From assembly GCA_036583965.1 (NCBI GenBank), contig JAZBQD010000030.1, forward strand, positions 115,320,926-115,384,925: DNA of 64,000 bases, in the 5' to 3' direction. The notes under the pieces are model-generated. The model was not told where the DNA came from, searched no databases, and saw only the letters and a list, made by a program, of their open reading frames with translations. Below, in pieces: positions 26,979 to 39,644 of this stretch. This stretch comes from Prunella strophiata (Eukaryota; Chordata; Aves; Passeriformes; Prunellidae). Position numbers and translations under genes: made by a program. Position 1 is the first letter of the stretch, and the number at the start of each line of letters is the position of its first letter.

Positions 26979-27465
26979 ATTAATAACACAAATTCTGACA
27001 GAGTTTCTAAAAACCAGAATATTTTGTACTAATAACACAAATTCTGATGGAGTTCCTAAAAACCAGAATATTTTGTATTAATGACACAAATTCTGACAGA
27101 GTTCCTAAAAAAACAGAATACTTTGTATTAATAACACAAATTCTGACGGAGTTCCTAAAAACCAGAATATTTTGTATTAATAACACAAATTCTGATGGAG
27201 TTCCCAAAAACCAGAATACTTTGTATTAATAACACAAATTCTGATGGAGTTCCTAAAAACCAGAATATTTTGTACTAATAACACAAATTCTGATGGAGTT
27301 CCTAAAAACCAGAATATTTTGTATTAATGACACAAATTCTGACAGAGTTCCTAAAAAAACAGAATACTTTGTATTAATAACACAAATTCTGATGGAGTTC
27401 CTAAAAACCAGAATATTTTGTATTAATAACACAAATTCTGACGGAATTCCTAAAAACCAGAATTC
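26979..27465. repeat. 49-bp tandem repeat, about 10 copies
   Basis: The unit runs ATTAATAACACAAATTCTGA, then GGAGTTCCTAAAAACCAGAA and TATTTTGT. A distinctive series (TACTAATAACAC, then a TTAATGACAC unit, then an AAAAAAACAGAATAC unit) recurs after about 245 bp, which is five units. The array has therefore also expanded as a five-unit block. Confidence 0.93.
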
Positions 27466-28419
27466 TTTAAAACTCTTAGGCATGCTGTCCTTATTAATCC
27501 ATATCACAGTTCATAAAATAATAACATTCCAGGTTTTTTCCTCACTCCAAAGTTGCCTGGAAGCACCAGAACTATTCCATAAAATCCTCACAGGTTGTGA
27601 ACTGCACCTAAACCATTTTTCTGCTGCTTTCTCAGTGACTTGGTAACTGATATTCTGACACCTGCATTTTACAGCAGGAATCTGAAGCCAGTCCTGACAA
27701 ACTCCACTCAGAGTTCCCAAGTCACTACACAATAAATCATTCCCCAGTAAAAAGTTTCAATATTTCCATATCCAGCTTAGTGCTCATCACAGAAAATCAA
27801 AAATCAGAAATAAATCCAGGCAAGGGGGTTGACAAGTCCAGTCAAACCTCACAATTCCAAAGCACTCATCTGAAAGCCCAATTTCCTGCCTTTGTAATAA
27901 TTCCTGTATTTAGTACACACACTTTTAAGTTTAAGCAATTACTTCTTTTGATTTGTCTCACCTTGAAGTAGCAGCTTTTAAGGAGAAAAAAACTTTTAAG
28001 TGTGGTTGGATCTGTGCTTTTAGCTGGAAACCACCAAAACCTGGGGATGCCAAACTTCCCTAATCCAAACAATATGACCCCAAAGTGGGGCTCAATGCAA
28101 ACTGTATTGATTTCTCTCAAGTAACACAAATTTCAACCAAGAAAAACTTGTAACAACAAAAACCATCCACAGAACAACAAACAAAAAAAATCATTATTCC
28201 TTTAGGATAATACTGTGCTTTAAGAAAATTATTTTTGAAATGTAGCTTGCATTTTTCCTTCTAAGGTTTTGCTGTTTCTAGCATAAACTAAGGAGTAGGT
28301 ATTAAAGCTAAATATGAAAATTGGGGTTTTGTTCACACTAATAATAATGATGAGAGCAACACGACCCAAGTATCAGAGCAGTGCAAATTTAAAAAAATAA
28401 ATTTTGTCTGCATCTTACA

Positions 28420-28660
28420 GAATCCAAGAGTGGTTTGGGTTGGAAAGGATCTCAAAAATCATCCAGTGCCACCCCTGCCATGGCAGGGACACCTTCCCCT
28501 GTGCCAGGCTGCTCCAGCCCCAGTGTCCAGCCTGGCCTTGGGCACTGCCAGGGATCCAGGGGCAGCCACAGCTGCTCAGGCAATTCCAGCCCAGCCCCTC
28601 CCAGGGAACAATTCCAAATTCCAATATCCCACCTAACCCTGCTTTCCTTCAGCTGATCTG
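28420..28660 (-). mobile_element. CR1 3' end, antisense
   Basis: It reads GTGGTTTGGGTTGGAAAGGA, then CCAGTGCCACCCCTGCCATG and the reverse of the shared 3' core. Confidence 0.9.
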
Positions 28661-29715
28661 CATCCACAAATCTGATTCCCAGTTCCAAAAACTCCCATTT
28701 GCCATGACTGGGCTCCTCCTTTCCAAGAAGTGCCACCTGTGCCCTGCAGGGACATCATGGAAGGTGCACAAACCAAACACACCCTGCTCTGGCTGGAACA
28801 TCTGAGGCTCCTCTTCATCAATCTCTGGTTTTTCTGGAATGTCAATTCCCAGAACAAGCCACTGAGAGCTGCCTGTCACCTGCAGCATCCATGTGGGCCA
28901 CCAAAACAAGCAGGTGACTCCCAAGGGGTGCAGGAGGGAAGGAATCATCCCAGCATTTCCTGAAGGATCTATAAACTACACCAAGGAAAAGGTGACCAGG
29001 TAATTTGCCATGGTTTGGTGCTGGGTTTGGGTTTCCTCACCTCCAGAGAGGTGCACAGGAAGCATTTCACCTGAGGAAAGAGAGCTGGATATTCCCAAGG
29101 AAAGGTGATGGTGGAAAATTATTTACGGGATCTAAACAGCAAACACAGAAGGAATTCTTCAAGGTTCAGCCAACAATTGTGTTCTGGGAAAAAATCACCC
29201 CAAGTCCTGTTCACAGCAGAAATGTTCATGAAGTTCTAACCCCTAAAGGCTTTTAATTCAAACAAAACTGTGCCTTGTTCTGGTCAGGGAATGTTCCCAG
29301 TTCCTGAGGACACTGTGAAAACCACAATTTACAGGCACCAGACATGCCTGTCCTGCAATGCAAAGGAACCACGACCTCCTACAAAGCCATGTCACCAAGG
29401 GTGAAGTCACTGCAAGTCAAGAAAAGTGAAATAATAACAAACAAACTCTTTATTTAAAAGCTGAGGTATCAATGAGCTTCAAAGCTTCAGCATGGAGGTT
29501 TTAGAAGTGTTCTCAGGGAACAGAACACCCAGGTCCATGCATAGCACAGGCAAGCACACACATGAGGATGAGTCTTGGAACAGCCTGACTCTTCCCTGCC
29601 AAGCAGATGCTGAAAGAGGGAAGAAGGTGGAAGTGCCCTCCTGCCATGAGGGAAAACTCATTGGAGTGAGGGCTGTGCCAGGCTGTGGTGGGAAGAGATG
29701 ATTGAGAAGGGGTGC

Positions 29716-30060
29716 AGAGAAATGTCACCCCAAAGAAATGTCACCCCAAAGAAATGTTACCCCAAAGAAATGTTACCCCAAAGAAATGCTACCCCAAAGA
29801 AATGTTACCCCAAAGAAATGCTACCCCAAAGAAATGCCACCCCAAAAAAATGTTACCCCAAAGAAATGTTACCCCAAAGAAATGCCACCCCAAAGAAATG
29901 CCACCCCAAAGAAATGTTACCCCAAAGAAATGCTACCCCAAAGAAATGCCACCCCAAAGAAATGATACCCCAAAGAAATGTCACCCCAAAGAAATGATAC
30001 CCTAAAGAAATGTCACCCCAAAGAAATGTCACTCCAAAGAAATGTAACTCAAAAAATGTC
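29716..30060. repeat. 16-bp tandem repeat, about 21 copies
   Basis: The unit is CCCCAAAGAAATGYYA, with YY being TC, TT, CT or CC. Because 16 is not a multiple of three, all three plus frames stay open and show the same peptide repeat, which explains the long overlapping open frames. Confidence 0.95.
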
Positions 30061-30111
30061 ACCCCCAGCAGGACATCAACAAGGGCAGTTTTTGAACAGT
30101 CCTCGAGGACT

Positions 30112-30272
30112 TGAGGTTGCCCAGAGCAGCTGTGGCTGTCCCTGGATCCCTGGCAGTGCCCAAGGCCAGGTTGGAGCAGCCATGGGAAGGTGGAAGGTGT
30201 CCCTGCCATGGCAGGGGTGGAACTGGATGAGCTTTAAGATCCCTCCCAACCCAAACCATTCTGGGATTCCAT
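30112..30272 (+). mobile_element. CR1 3' end
   Basis: GTTGCCCAGAGCAGCTGTGG starts a CR1 tail ending ACCATTCTGGGATTCCATGA. It lies next to the 16-bp array. Confidence 0.9.
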
Positions 30273-30979
30273 GAATTTGGAGGAGAAATATAAAACAAGC
30301 CCAGGATCTGGCACCTCTAAGATGTTTGTAAAAGACAACAAGAGCCACATCACTCATTATTCTCATCACTGCCATGGAGCCCAACTTTTTACCAACTCCA
30401 CTGAGGAGTTGAAAAGCCTTAGCAGAAAGAAAGAGCAATATTGTTTCTTGTGCTCCAAAGCACTGCAGAAAGCAGGGCCTTGGTGCAGGAGGAGCCCAAA
30501 GCACCTGCTCCTGTTCTGCAGCACCAGTTGTCCTGCCAAGCTGTGGCCACACTCGAGGCTGGGCTCTGCCAAAGCATCTGGGCTGAAAGCACCACGGTGC
30601 TGTTCTCTGGCCCCGCTGGCCAAGCGAGCACAGAACTGCTCCCAGATGTCACTCCAGCTCACACAGCTCCTCAAGACTTCCTCAGGAATTTGGGGGATTG
30701 CTGTGATTTCCTAGCAGCTCCAGAAAGCCCAACTGTGTCCGAGCAGAAGGTGCCAGAGAGGATGTCCCTTCTTTTTCTGCCTCACAAAAGGGGAGACTTC
30801 CCAACATCTCTGCAAACAAGAGGGAATGGACAGAGGTGGAAAATTGTCTTTGCCATCATTTGTGAGAGGAAAGCATGGCAGACCCTTCAGAGGTCATGGC
30901 ACTGACCACCTTTAGCCAACACTCCAATGTTTCAAAACATCATCAAGGATGAAATGATGTTGCCAGGGCAGGTTCTGAT

Positions 30980-31263
30980 TTGGTATCAGGAAAAACTTCC
31001 CATGCAAGAGTGGTCAGGCTTGGGATGAGCTGCCCAGGGAGGTGGTGGAGTCTCTGGGAGTGTTCAGGAGCAGTCTGGATGTGGCCCTTGGGGACAGGGT
31101 TTGGGTGATGCTGGTGGGGCTGGGTGATGGTGGGACTGGATAATCCTGAACACCAACATTTAACAACCCCTTCAGTGGAGAAATTCCTCCTGGTGTCCAA
31201 CCTGAGCCTTCCCTGGCACAGCTTGAGGCCTTTTCCCCTGGTCCTGTCCCTGTCCCCTGGCAA
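30980..31263. mobile_element. Two CR1 pieces in inverted orientation
   Basis: A sense piece at 30980-31150 (GAGCTGCCCAGGGAGGTGGT) is followed by an antisense piece at 31163-31263 (GGAGAAATTCCTCCTGGTGT, then TTGAGGCCTTTTCCCCTGGT). They come from overlapping or neighbouring parts of the element. Confidence 0.8.
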
Positions 31264-31964
31264 GCTCAGACACCAGGGTAATTTTGTGTTCCCTCATTCC
31301 TGAGGGTCAGAGGCACGTCAGGCACAGAGTCACACCTGGAATTTCCTTGTCCCTTCCCTTGTAACTGTGTGAGGACCCCAGAAAGGGCTGGAGAAAAGAC
31401 TCCCTGACTCTCCAAAGCTGAGCACAGTGATGCTTCTCCATGGAGCATCTTGTCCAGATGCTTCCAAAAACTTCCCGAGGCATTTCTTGTTCTCCAGAAC
31501 TGATCAGGTCCTAGCTCTGAAGGAGGAAAGTCAGGCCTCTGTCAGAGGTGCCATTAATGCAAAGGTGCAGTACCTGTCTAATTACCTGGACTTTGATGAA
31601 ATTCCCACGATTCATTAGGAGTTGATGTTGAAAGGAGCCCAAATCACTTTGTTTAAGGAGCTGCTACCCAGACTTGCTCAGAGGACATCAATTCACTTTT
31701 TCTGTAAATTGATCAAAAGGCTTACCCAGGAGGGAGATTAGCCATCTTCCTAATGGGTTAGGGCAGCTTCTTGGGGAAGACAGAGCTCCTGCTAATCTGT
31801 TCTCGAGGATAATGTGGATTTTTGATGGCAAAAAGATCCTGCCAATAAACTGGGATCCATGGGACAACGTGTGACACAAAGTCAAACAATAAAACACTGT
31901 AACCAATCTGTAAATATTGAGCACCTGTATCTGTGCAAAGGGTATTTGTGGGGAAGGAATTGGC

Positions 31965-32140
31965 CCCTGTGAGGATGGGGCACAGGGTTGTCCAGAGAAG
32001 CTGTGGATGCCCCATCCCTGGAAGTGTCCAAGGCCAGGTTGGACATGGCTTGGAGCAACCTGGGGTCGTGGAAGGGGGTGGGAATGGGATGAGTTTCAAG
32101 GTCCCTTCCAACCCAGATCATTCCAGGATTCTATGAAAGC
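31965..32140 (+). mobile_element. CR1 3' end
   Basis: TGTCCAGAGAAGCTGTGGAT leads to the tail GGTCCCTTCCAACCCAGATC and a terminal TTCCAGGATTCTATGA. Confidence 0.88.
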
Positions 32141-33821
32141 AAGAATTCCCTTCTCCTCTACCAACCCCTTCCTAGAAAAAAAGGTGAAGCAGATTTTTCA
32201 TTCATGCTGTACAGGCAATACATACAATTCCATAACTCATGGAATGACAGGACACAAATGATTCCTCAGGTATCTAAACATCCACTGAGTGTTTACTCAA
32301 ATACCTGCAGCCAGAATGAAAGGCTCCAAGTGCAAAGACATCACCAGGGATCTGGAAGTGTTTTGAACCCAAATCCCTGCTCCAGACGAAGTTAGCTCCC
32401 AAATTCTATTTAAGGAAACTGCCTTCTATTGAAGAACTGGAGTATTCAGCTGGCTCCGTTTTGGTGGCACTTTTTTCTGAGCAGAGAAGTGTCAGAATTT
32501 TTGCATTTGGATGGCAGCCTATAGAGCCTGGATTTCTCCCAAGAAAAAATGAAGTTGTGCTTCTTGCCTTCCCCTGGAGCTCCACATGCCTCCAGACATA
32601 AAAGAAAACACCAAACAAAGAAAAAACACAACAACTACTTCTTGCCTTTCCCAGGATCCAAACAGTCGTTGCCTGGGGCCCTTTGCTACCAGAATCTTTG
32701 TTGGAAAACAAAGCTGAACACAGAATTTAAGCTGAAGGTGCAGAATCCTAACTTGAAAACTGACCCATTGATTTGGGTGTGAAACAGCCTCTTTTTTTTT
32801 TGAGGAAAATCTCTTTTCTTCACAAGAGAAGTCATGAAGACTCCTGAAGTCCATGAAGTCAACCCAAGCCAGAGGACAAGAACAACTTTACAGATAAAAT
32901 TTCTCAGAAGATGGAAGAAAAGCTGAACTTTTGAAGGAAAGCAACACAAAAATTCTCCCAGGCTTTGTAAGGGAGAAAGAAGCAAAGGAATATTCCTGCA
33001 GCTGCAGGTCAGGAAAAAAGAAGTTGTATTTCTATATATATATTTATATATTATGTATATATAACAAAAGATAGAACAACCCTGGGGTTTTTTGCTTTGA
33101 CAGGAGGGGGAAAAAAGCAATTTTCTCCTGAGACATCATAAGTCCAAAGAGAAAGGAAAAAGGATTTAAGGACAACAGTGGAATCAATAGCTGAGGAAGG
33201 AGGGAAGCAGCAGCTGAGTACCCCTGGACCCAGCACATCCCAGGAATCCTTCCCACAGGCAGGCAGGACAGGGAAGCAGCAGAGATGGGAGCTGCTCCAT
33301 GGGATGGGCTCCAGGGAATGCTCTGGGTACTGACAGGGAACTAAACAGCTCCTTTGGTCTGGGAGCTGGTGCTCTGAAATCTCCTCTGGCCACATCTGCT
33401 CCTGCAGCTCTGCTGGCACAGTTCACACACCAAGGCTCCTCCCTGAGACAGCTCCTTCCAACCAGTGAAAATGGCAAAGCAGGAGAGGCTCAGCTGGGAA
33501 CAGAATTTTGTAAAATCCTGGGGTGTAAAGAAAGGAAAACACATCAACAGCATCAGCCAAGGACTGCTCTGCTCACCTCCAGCTCTTGGGCTGTGACCCC
33601 TTTTCTTTGCAGGATTTAAAAGAGGTTCATGCTCTTATCAAACACCTGCCCAGGGACATTAAAGGTGAGCAATAATTCTGAGGCTCACCAGTGACAAAAC
33701 ACAAGATCATCACAAACTGGTCTAAATTAAAGCACACCATTAACTTGTATTTTTTTTTCCCCCAGTCATTTATTTATTACAATTATTTTAATGCTGGGAT
33801 CAAAGTTTTCCTTTAACATCC

Positions 33822-33985
33822 CAGCTTGCCCAGAGCAGCTGTGGCTGCCCCTGGATCCCTGGCAGTGCCCAAGGTTGGACACTGGGGCTGGGAGCAGCCC
33901 GGCACAGTGCAAGGTGTCCCTGGCCCTGGAGTGAGATGATCTTTAAACTCCTTCCAACCCAACCCATTCTGGGGTTCCATGACCT
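33822..33985 (+). mobile_element. CR1 3' end
   Basis: The shared core GCAGCTGTGGCTGCCCCTGG is present, with a tail CCTTCCAACCCAACCCATTC. Confidence 0.88.
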
Positions 33986-36479
33986 CAACAAGACAATTTT
34001 GAAAATGGAATTTTGGAGAAAACTCCAGAGATGTGAACATTGGAGCCTAAAAAGAAACACTGCCTTATTTACATCCCTTTCTAAGCACCTGAAATATCCT
34101 AAAAACTCCACACTGTGGATCCATCACTGCACTCAGGGAAGTGTCCAAGAATTACTCAGCACTGTGAAATGATTACTGTAAAATTATTTTACAGCTGGAA
34201 GTTTTAGAAAGGTGTAACTTAAGAAAAAAGAATAAATCAATTACCAGACTGCTGCCTTTTTTAGAGTCTTTAAGGGCCTAACTCAGAGCCTACCATGAAC
34301 ATCTGGAACTCACCTAAAGTGAAGATGTACATGGAATTATGATGGACATTGCTGCCTTTCAGATCTTCTGCTAAACTTCAGTAAGTGAATTATTTCAAAG
34401 GGCTTAATTCCCACTTTTATTCCAAACTAACACAAAGCCTCTGGATTACTGGAAGGTACAAAACTTGCTTAATATATTTGGTGGGGTGTTTTAATCGATT
34501 TTATAAGCTAATATAATATATGTAAGCCATTATTCCATACCTACATGAAAATAAAATCAGTTTTATATTCAACTCAACTTGTGGATCTACTGAGAGGCAT
34601 TAATAGCAAGTCAGAACTCACATTAACATGGCAGGTGAAATCAGAGATACTTTTCCCAATATATAAAATCTTGGAGAAGCAGTTCATTCCTTTTAGGACC
34701 ATCTTCAGGAGCATGAAGATGTCATTCCTATTACAGCCAAGCTAAAAACCATGTCTGGATCTCCATGTGTTGCCAGAAACAGTTTATTTTTTTGGAGTGG
34801 CAAGGCAGTCCTGAGGAACTGTGGACTTTAATTCAAAGTATTAAATATTTTCTCTATTTAAAGGCCTCACTGCCTACAAAACCAGGTAAAAATGAAACCA
34901 ACTCAACTTCATCCACCTTTACAAACATCATCTTTCTGTTACTTTCCTGGCACAGCACATCTGCTGATCCCTCTCCATCACATCTGAGGGAGCACAAACA
35001 AGTGGCAAGGCCACCCCAAAACACTGAGCTCAAATAGGCAAGATGCTCAAATATTAAATTTTTCTGTGATTTTACTAAAGAAAAACAAAGTGTTGGAATG
35101 GTTTAGCAAACTCGAGGTTGGATTCTCTGTTCACAAAGTGGATTCAATGAGATGATGAAGTTAAGAGTATGCACAGAAAATAACCAGTTAGAAGATCCAG
35201 AATTATCCAGTAAAAGAAGAACTTCATACTCTGCTCTCTGCTTGTATCCCCAGATTTTTAAGGGATTTACAATAACCAACTTATCAGGAAAATGCCAGCA
35301 CCAACAGATTCCCACAGGGAGGGAGGAAATCAAGAACAAATCTCTTTTCTCAGTGTGGAACAAAACTGCTGCCACCTGTCCACCTGTCCAGCAAAGGTGT
35401 TCAAGAGCTGCCTCAGTGTGCAATGAACTCAAAGCTAGGGTCCCCAAAGATATTTTGGGGTTTAACTCAGCCAGAAGTCACCAGGGGGTAGGTGTGAGTG
35501 TCAGGAGTGCTGAGCCTCAGGAACCAGGCTTTTCCCTTGGGCTGATGCATCCATGCTGGGCTGGGTACTCCCTGCTCTTCCCAGGACAACTGCAAGGTCA
35601 GAACCTCAAATCTGATGTGTCACTGCTCAAACCAAAATTCTGTTTCTTGCTCTCTAATCTAATCTCTGTCCTTAACAGCTTATCAACAAATGCGGTTTTG
35701 AGACTGTGGCGTCACAATGGAAATCTGAGAGTGAAACATTCCCACTTTTATATTTTCCAAGCTTAACTGTGTTCCTAAATCCAGCAGGGTTTAACCAGAC
35801 CTGCTCAGATGATGTCTGAGCTGCACCCAGTGACAGCAGAGGGCTGAGAAATGTGTCCTGGATGGAAATATCCAAACTATCCATGGATAGCACATTGAGA
35901 CATGGAAACTCTGGTAAATCCTGGTGAGAGGAACTTCCTCCCCTGTGTATAACCAGGAAAAAACTCTGTCATCAAGCTGAGCATACCCTGGGTTGCTCTG
36001 GAAAGCTGAGAATCCACCAGCCTGATCCCAGCTAGGAATCAAGCAAACACATCTGGGCACCACTGCCTGCCAGAGGGTTTGATAGAAACATCAAAAACCA
36101 CACAGCACAAGATGGATTGAACAGAACAGGAAGCACCAGCCTGACTAGAAAAAGAGAAATACAAACCTTACAAGTCAGAATGTCCAATTTCAGCAAGATT
36201 TAGGAGCAATATTTGCCCAGTTCTTGCCTCCACCTGCCTGATGAAGTATTATAAATGGAATCCTTACCAAGAACTACTCAGGCCTGGCTGTTAAGAGAGC
36301 CATCCTGTGGTGTCTGGCTGTATTTTAAAACCTAACCCCAAAAGAACAGAACTTTAGGGATGGGGGGAGAGGTTGTTTCCACCTGGCTCCATGATTTCTG
36401 AAGGATGCCTCCTACAAACATCTGCTGCCCTGCTTATGGATTCAACACAGAACATGCTCAGGAACTGAAGTGGCACCAT

Positions 36480-36715
36480 TTGAAGTCAAGCTTGTCCAAT
36501 CTGGGGAATTTTGGGTGTTGTGTCTCCAGAAAAGGTTGACCAGGCCTTGGAAAGGGTTGCCCAGGGATGTCTGGAGTCTCCTGGAGGTGTCCAAGAACAT
36601 CCAAGGAAGGCCTGGAGGTGGCACTGAGTGCTCTGGGCTGGGGACAAGGTGGGCATGGGGCACAGCTGGCACTGCATGGGCTGGCAGGGCTTTGCCAGCC
36701 CCAGGGATTCCATGG
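36480..36715 (+). mobile_element. CR1 3' portion
   Basis: GGTTGCCCAGGGATGTCTGG and GGCCTGGAGGTGGCACTGAG place it in the same CR1 group as the copies at 2848, 9264 and 53000. Confidence 0.82.
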
Positions 36716-39644
36716 AATACCCATGGAGTGCTGCTGGTGCAGCTCTGCCCCTGGGAGTCCTTCAGGAGCACAATTTCAGGTGTGGTCCTTGGAAAGCTGC
36801 AGAAGCTCCAAACTGGTGCCAAGGTCATGGGAAGGAAGTCCCTGGGGACCTGAACCAAGGGCACTTCCCTGGAGCACAGGGCTGAGATTCCCTTCAGTCC
36901 CACCCCCACTCCAACCTTCACTCCCAAGCCAGGCCAGCAGGAGCAGCCCAGGAACATCTGCTGCCAAAAGCAGCAGAAACAGGACACAAAATGGGATGGA
37001 CAAGACAGGGCCACCCCAGCAGCCCTGAGCCAAGGTGTCCCAAATCCTGGGGACAAGGCACAATTCTAATACCCCATGGGCAACTCCAAACTCAGCCTCA
37101 CATCCCGTTGCTGCCTTGCTCAAGAGAACCTTTCCTTTTTGTTCCCACCCTGAACACTGACTTTAAAAGCTGCAGAAAAACCTCTGTATTTGCAGTGTTA
37201 CAGGCATTCTCAGTGTACTCATCAATCATTCAGGAAATGAGAAATAATTTTCAAGTTATTATTGCAATTTTTGATCTGAATTTTAGTCTGGTTTTGTTCA
37301 AAATCAATTTTTTTTCTTTGCTCGTATAAATCAGCAACAGAAATAAATTTCAGTCTTGCAATAAAGAAGTCTCCTCACAATTTAAAACTTCACTGAAAGT
37401 TACCTCAACAGGTAACTTTTTAACAGAGGGTCACATGTATTGGGAGAATGAATAGAAATTGTTTTTCCAGAATATTAGAACAGCAGCATCTAAAGATTTT
37501 CTGGTTTAGATGCTCTGGTCTGCTCCTGAGTAAGGAAAGCAACATCCTCCACCAGGCTGTAATTCCATGCCAAAATCCTGGAACAGGATTTTTGTTTCCT
37601 CTTAGATGGGGGCTGAGGCTGAAAACTTCAATTTTCAATATCACAGGTACTGAGCCATTCTGGAGGAGGGGAAAAAAAAAACCAACCTTTTCTTTTAAAT
37701 AGGCAACTTCTTAAATATGGATGCATGGATCTAACTTTAGCTGTCCAGGTTTTCACATTGCTGCTCTCAAACTCAGAAAGTAGAGCATTAATTTAGTCTG
37801 TTGACTTCAAGGTTATCATTCACTGAGGTCAATGACTCCATCTCTGAAAAGCAGAACTTCCACTTGCAGTCTGAGGAGCACTGAGCTTTGGCACAAAAAC
37901 TCCCAAAACAGCACCAAGCCCTGCTGCAAAGGGATTGATTTATCCATGGAAAACCAGGAATAGCCAAGGAATAATAATTATTATTATTGTTATTTCACAG
38001 GAATATCCAAGCCCTCATTAGCTGCTTGTATTTCAAACCTGAAACTTGAGCAGCTCTGTCTCAGACAAGATTTGGGTGGGATGTTCTGGGCTGATGTGCT
38101 CAGCCAGGACCTGAACATCCCCCACAACCTCCCTGGGAGGACCCAGCTGGGCAGAATCCAACTGGGACCAGAAACAAAACCATGGGAGCCACTGTGCCCC
38201 AGCAGGGAATCAGCACCTGCACCTGTTCTGCTCTTCCCAAACCTGATTTTCTGCCACCAGCTGGACCCTCCAGGTGTGCAGTCACCTCAGTGGTCACCTG
38301 GCCACCTCAGGGCCAGCATCTCCACTGGCACAGGACAGCCAGGGGAGGGATAACTTGGTGCTGGACCAGGAATTTCTGGGTTTTCCTGGTAAAACTTCCA
38401 GTGGCTGTGGTTGAGCCAGTTCAGGTAACACAGGTGAGCCCCAAACACCATGGACACATTTCTGCTCTCACTGCACAAAGAGAGGGGTTTTCTGCTTTGG
38501 TTTGTGGGGTTTTTTTACTATTGACATATAAAACCATCCTTTAAAATAGCTACAGGCTCCATGAAATCAGCAACTAAAACATAAAATAGGAGATGTGAGA
38601 GCCATGGCCCAATTCTCCACTTCCATTGTACTCTTCCATAAACAAACACCTGGACACTTGCAGGCCCTAAACTCAGCCCAATCCAGGAAATTCCCAGAAA
38701 TCCTTTCTCTGGATTTATATATTAATATAAATTATAATATTATTTTTATATATTTTTTTATATATATTAATAAGGAATACAGCTGGGGGAAGACAGGTAC
38801 CTGTGTCAGAACTGACTCTTTAACTGCTCTTGCAATATCCTTATTGAAAAGTATTGGATTGGCTTTTTCCCTTTTCCAAAAATGACCATTTTTTATAAAG
38901 TTAAGAGCAATATGAGCACCTCCAATGTCTTATCAAACTTTATACCACTATCACATTTCCTTGGTTCTCAACATCTCTGGTGCATCCAAGATGATTCCAC
39001 ACGGATGAGAATAATTTGCTGTAACCATCATGTTACTCTGTTTTCTTACAAAGGTTACAAAAAGAAGCTTTGAGCTCTTCCAAAGCTTAAAAATCAGACA
39101 ACTCAGTATTTTTACATCCTTAGGCTCCAGCATAACTACAAAAGTCAAAACCAGAAAGCTGTTACAAAACCAAATGATTTTTATAAGAAATCTCCATAAA
39201 AAAAAAGAGGAAAAAAAAAGAACAACCAACCACTGAGTTACACAGGAGCAGGACAAGGGGTAGCAGGAACTCTGGAAACACCAACTTTTAAACCCAAGCT
39301 GAATCCCTGCTTGTAGGAACCCAGCACAAGCCCAAATTTGATGCCACCACACCATGAAAAGTGAATCTGGGTAGGATGATTGACCACCAGCCTAACTACA
39401 TCCAGAAGTGTTTGGTTCCTTGCTTTCCCAAAAGGTGCTGGAGAGACTTTAAAAGACAAAGAAGTGAAAAATTCCCATTCTGAAAACACTTTTTAATCAC
39501 ATTCTAAAGTATTACCTGTGTTATCACAACATGACTGAAATACAAACTTGGCTTTTCCTGTAAAGAGCTGAACCCCAGTGTTGCTTAATGCACTGTTTCA
39601 AGGAAAAGCAGAACAGATCCCAAAAAATCCACAAGTAAACATGG

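Noticed and set aside
22586..27465. CRISPR array reading of the 59/54-bp and 49-bp repeats
   Set aside because: The units are contiguous with no variable spacers, and the host is a vertebrate.
29698..30005. TPKKCYPKEM repeat protein, or a CRISPR-like array
   Set aside because: It is a 16-bp tandem repeat with no unique spacers; the same peptide appears in three frames.
35152..35766. 204-codon plus-strand open frame
   Set aside because: I recognise no domain, it has no supporting splice sites, and its composition is like the surrounding intron.
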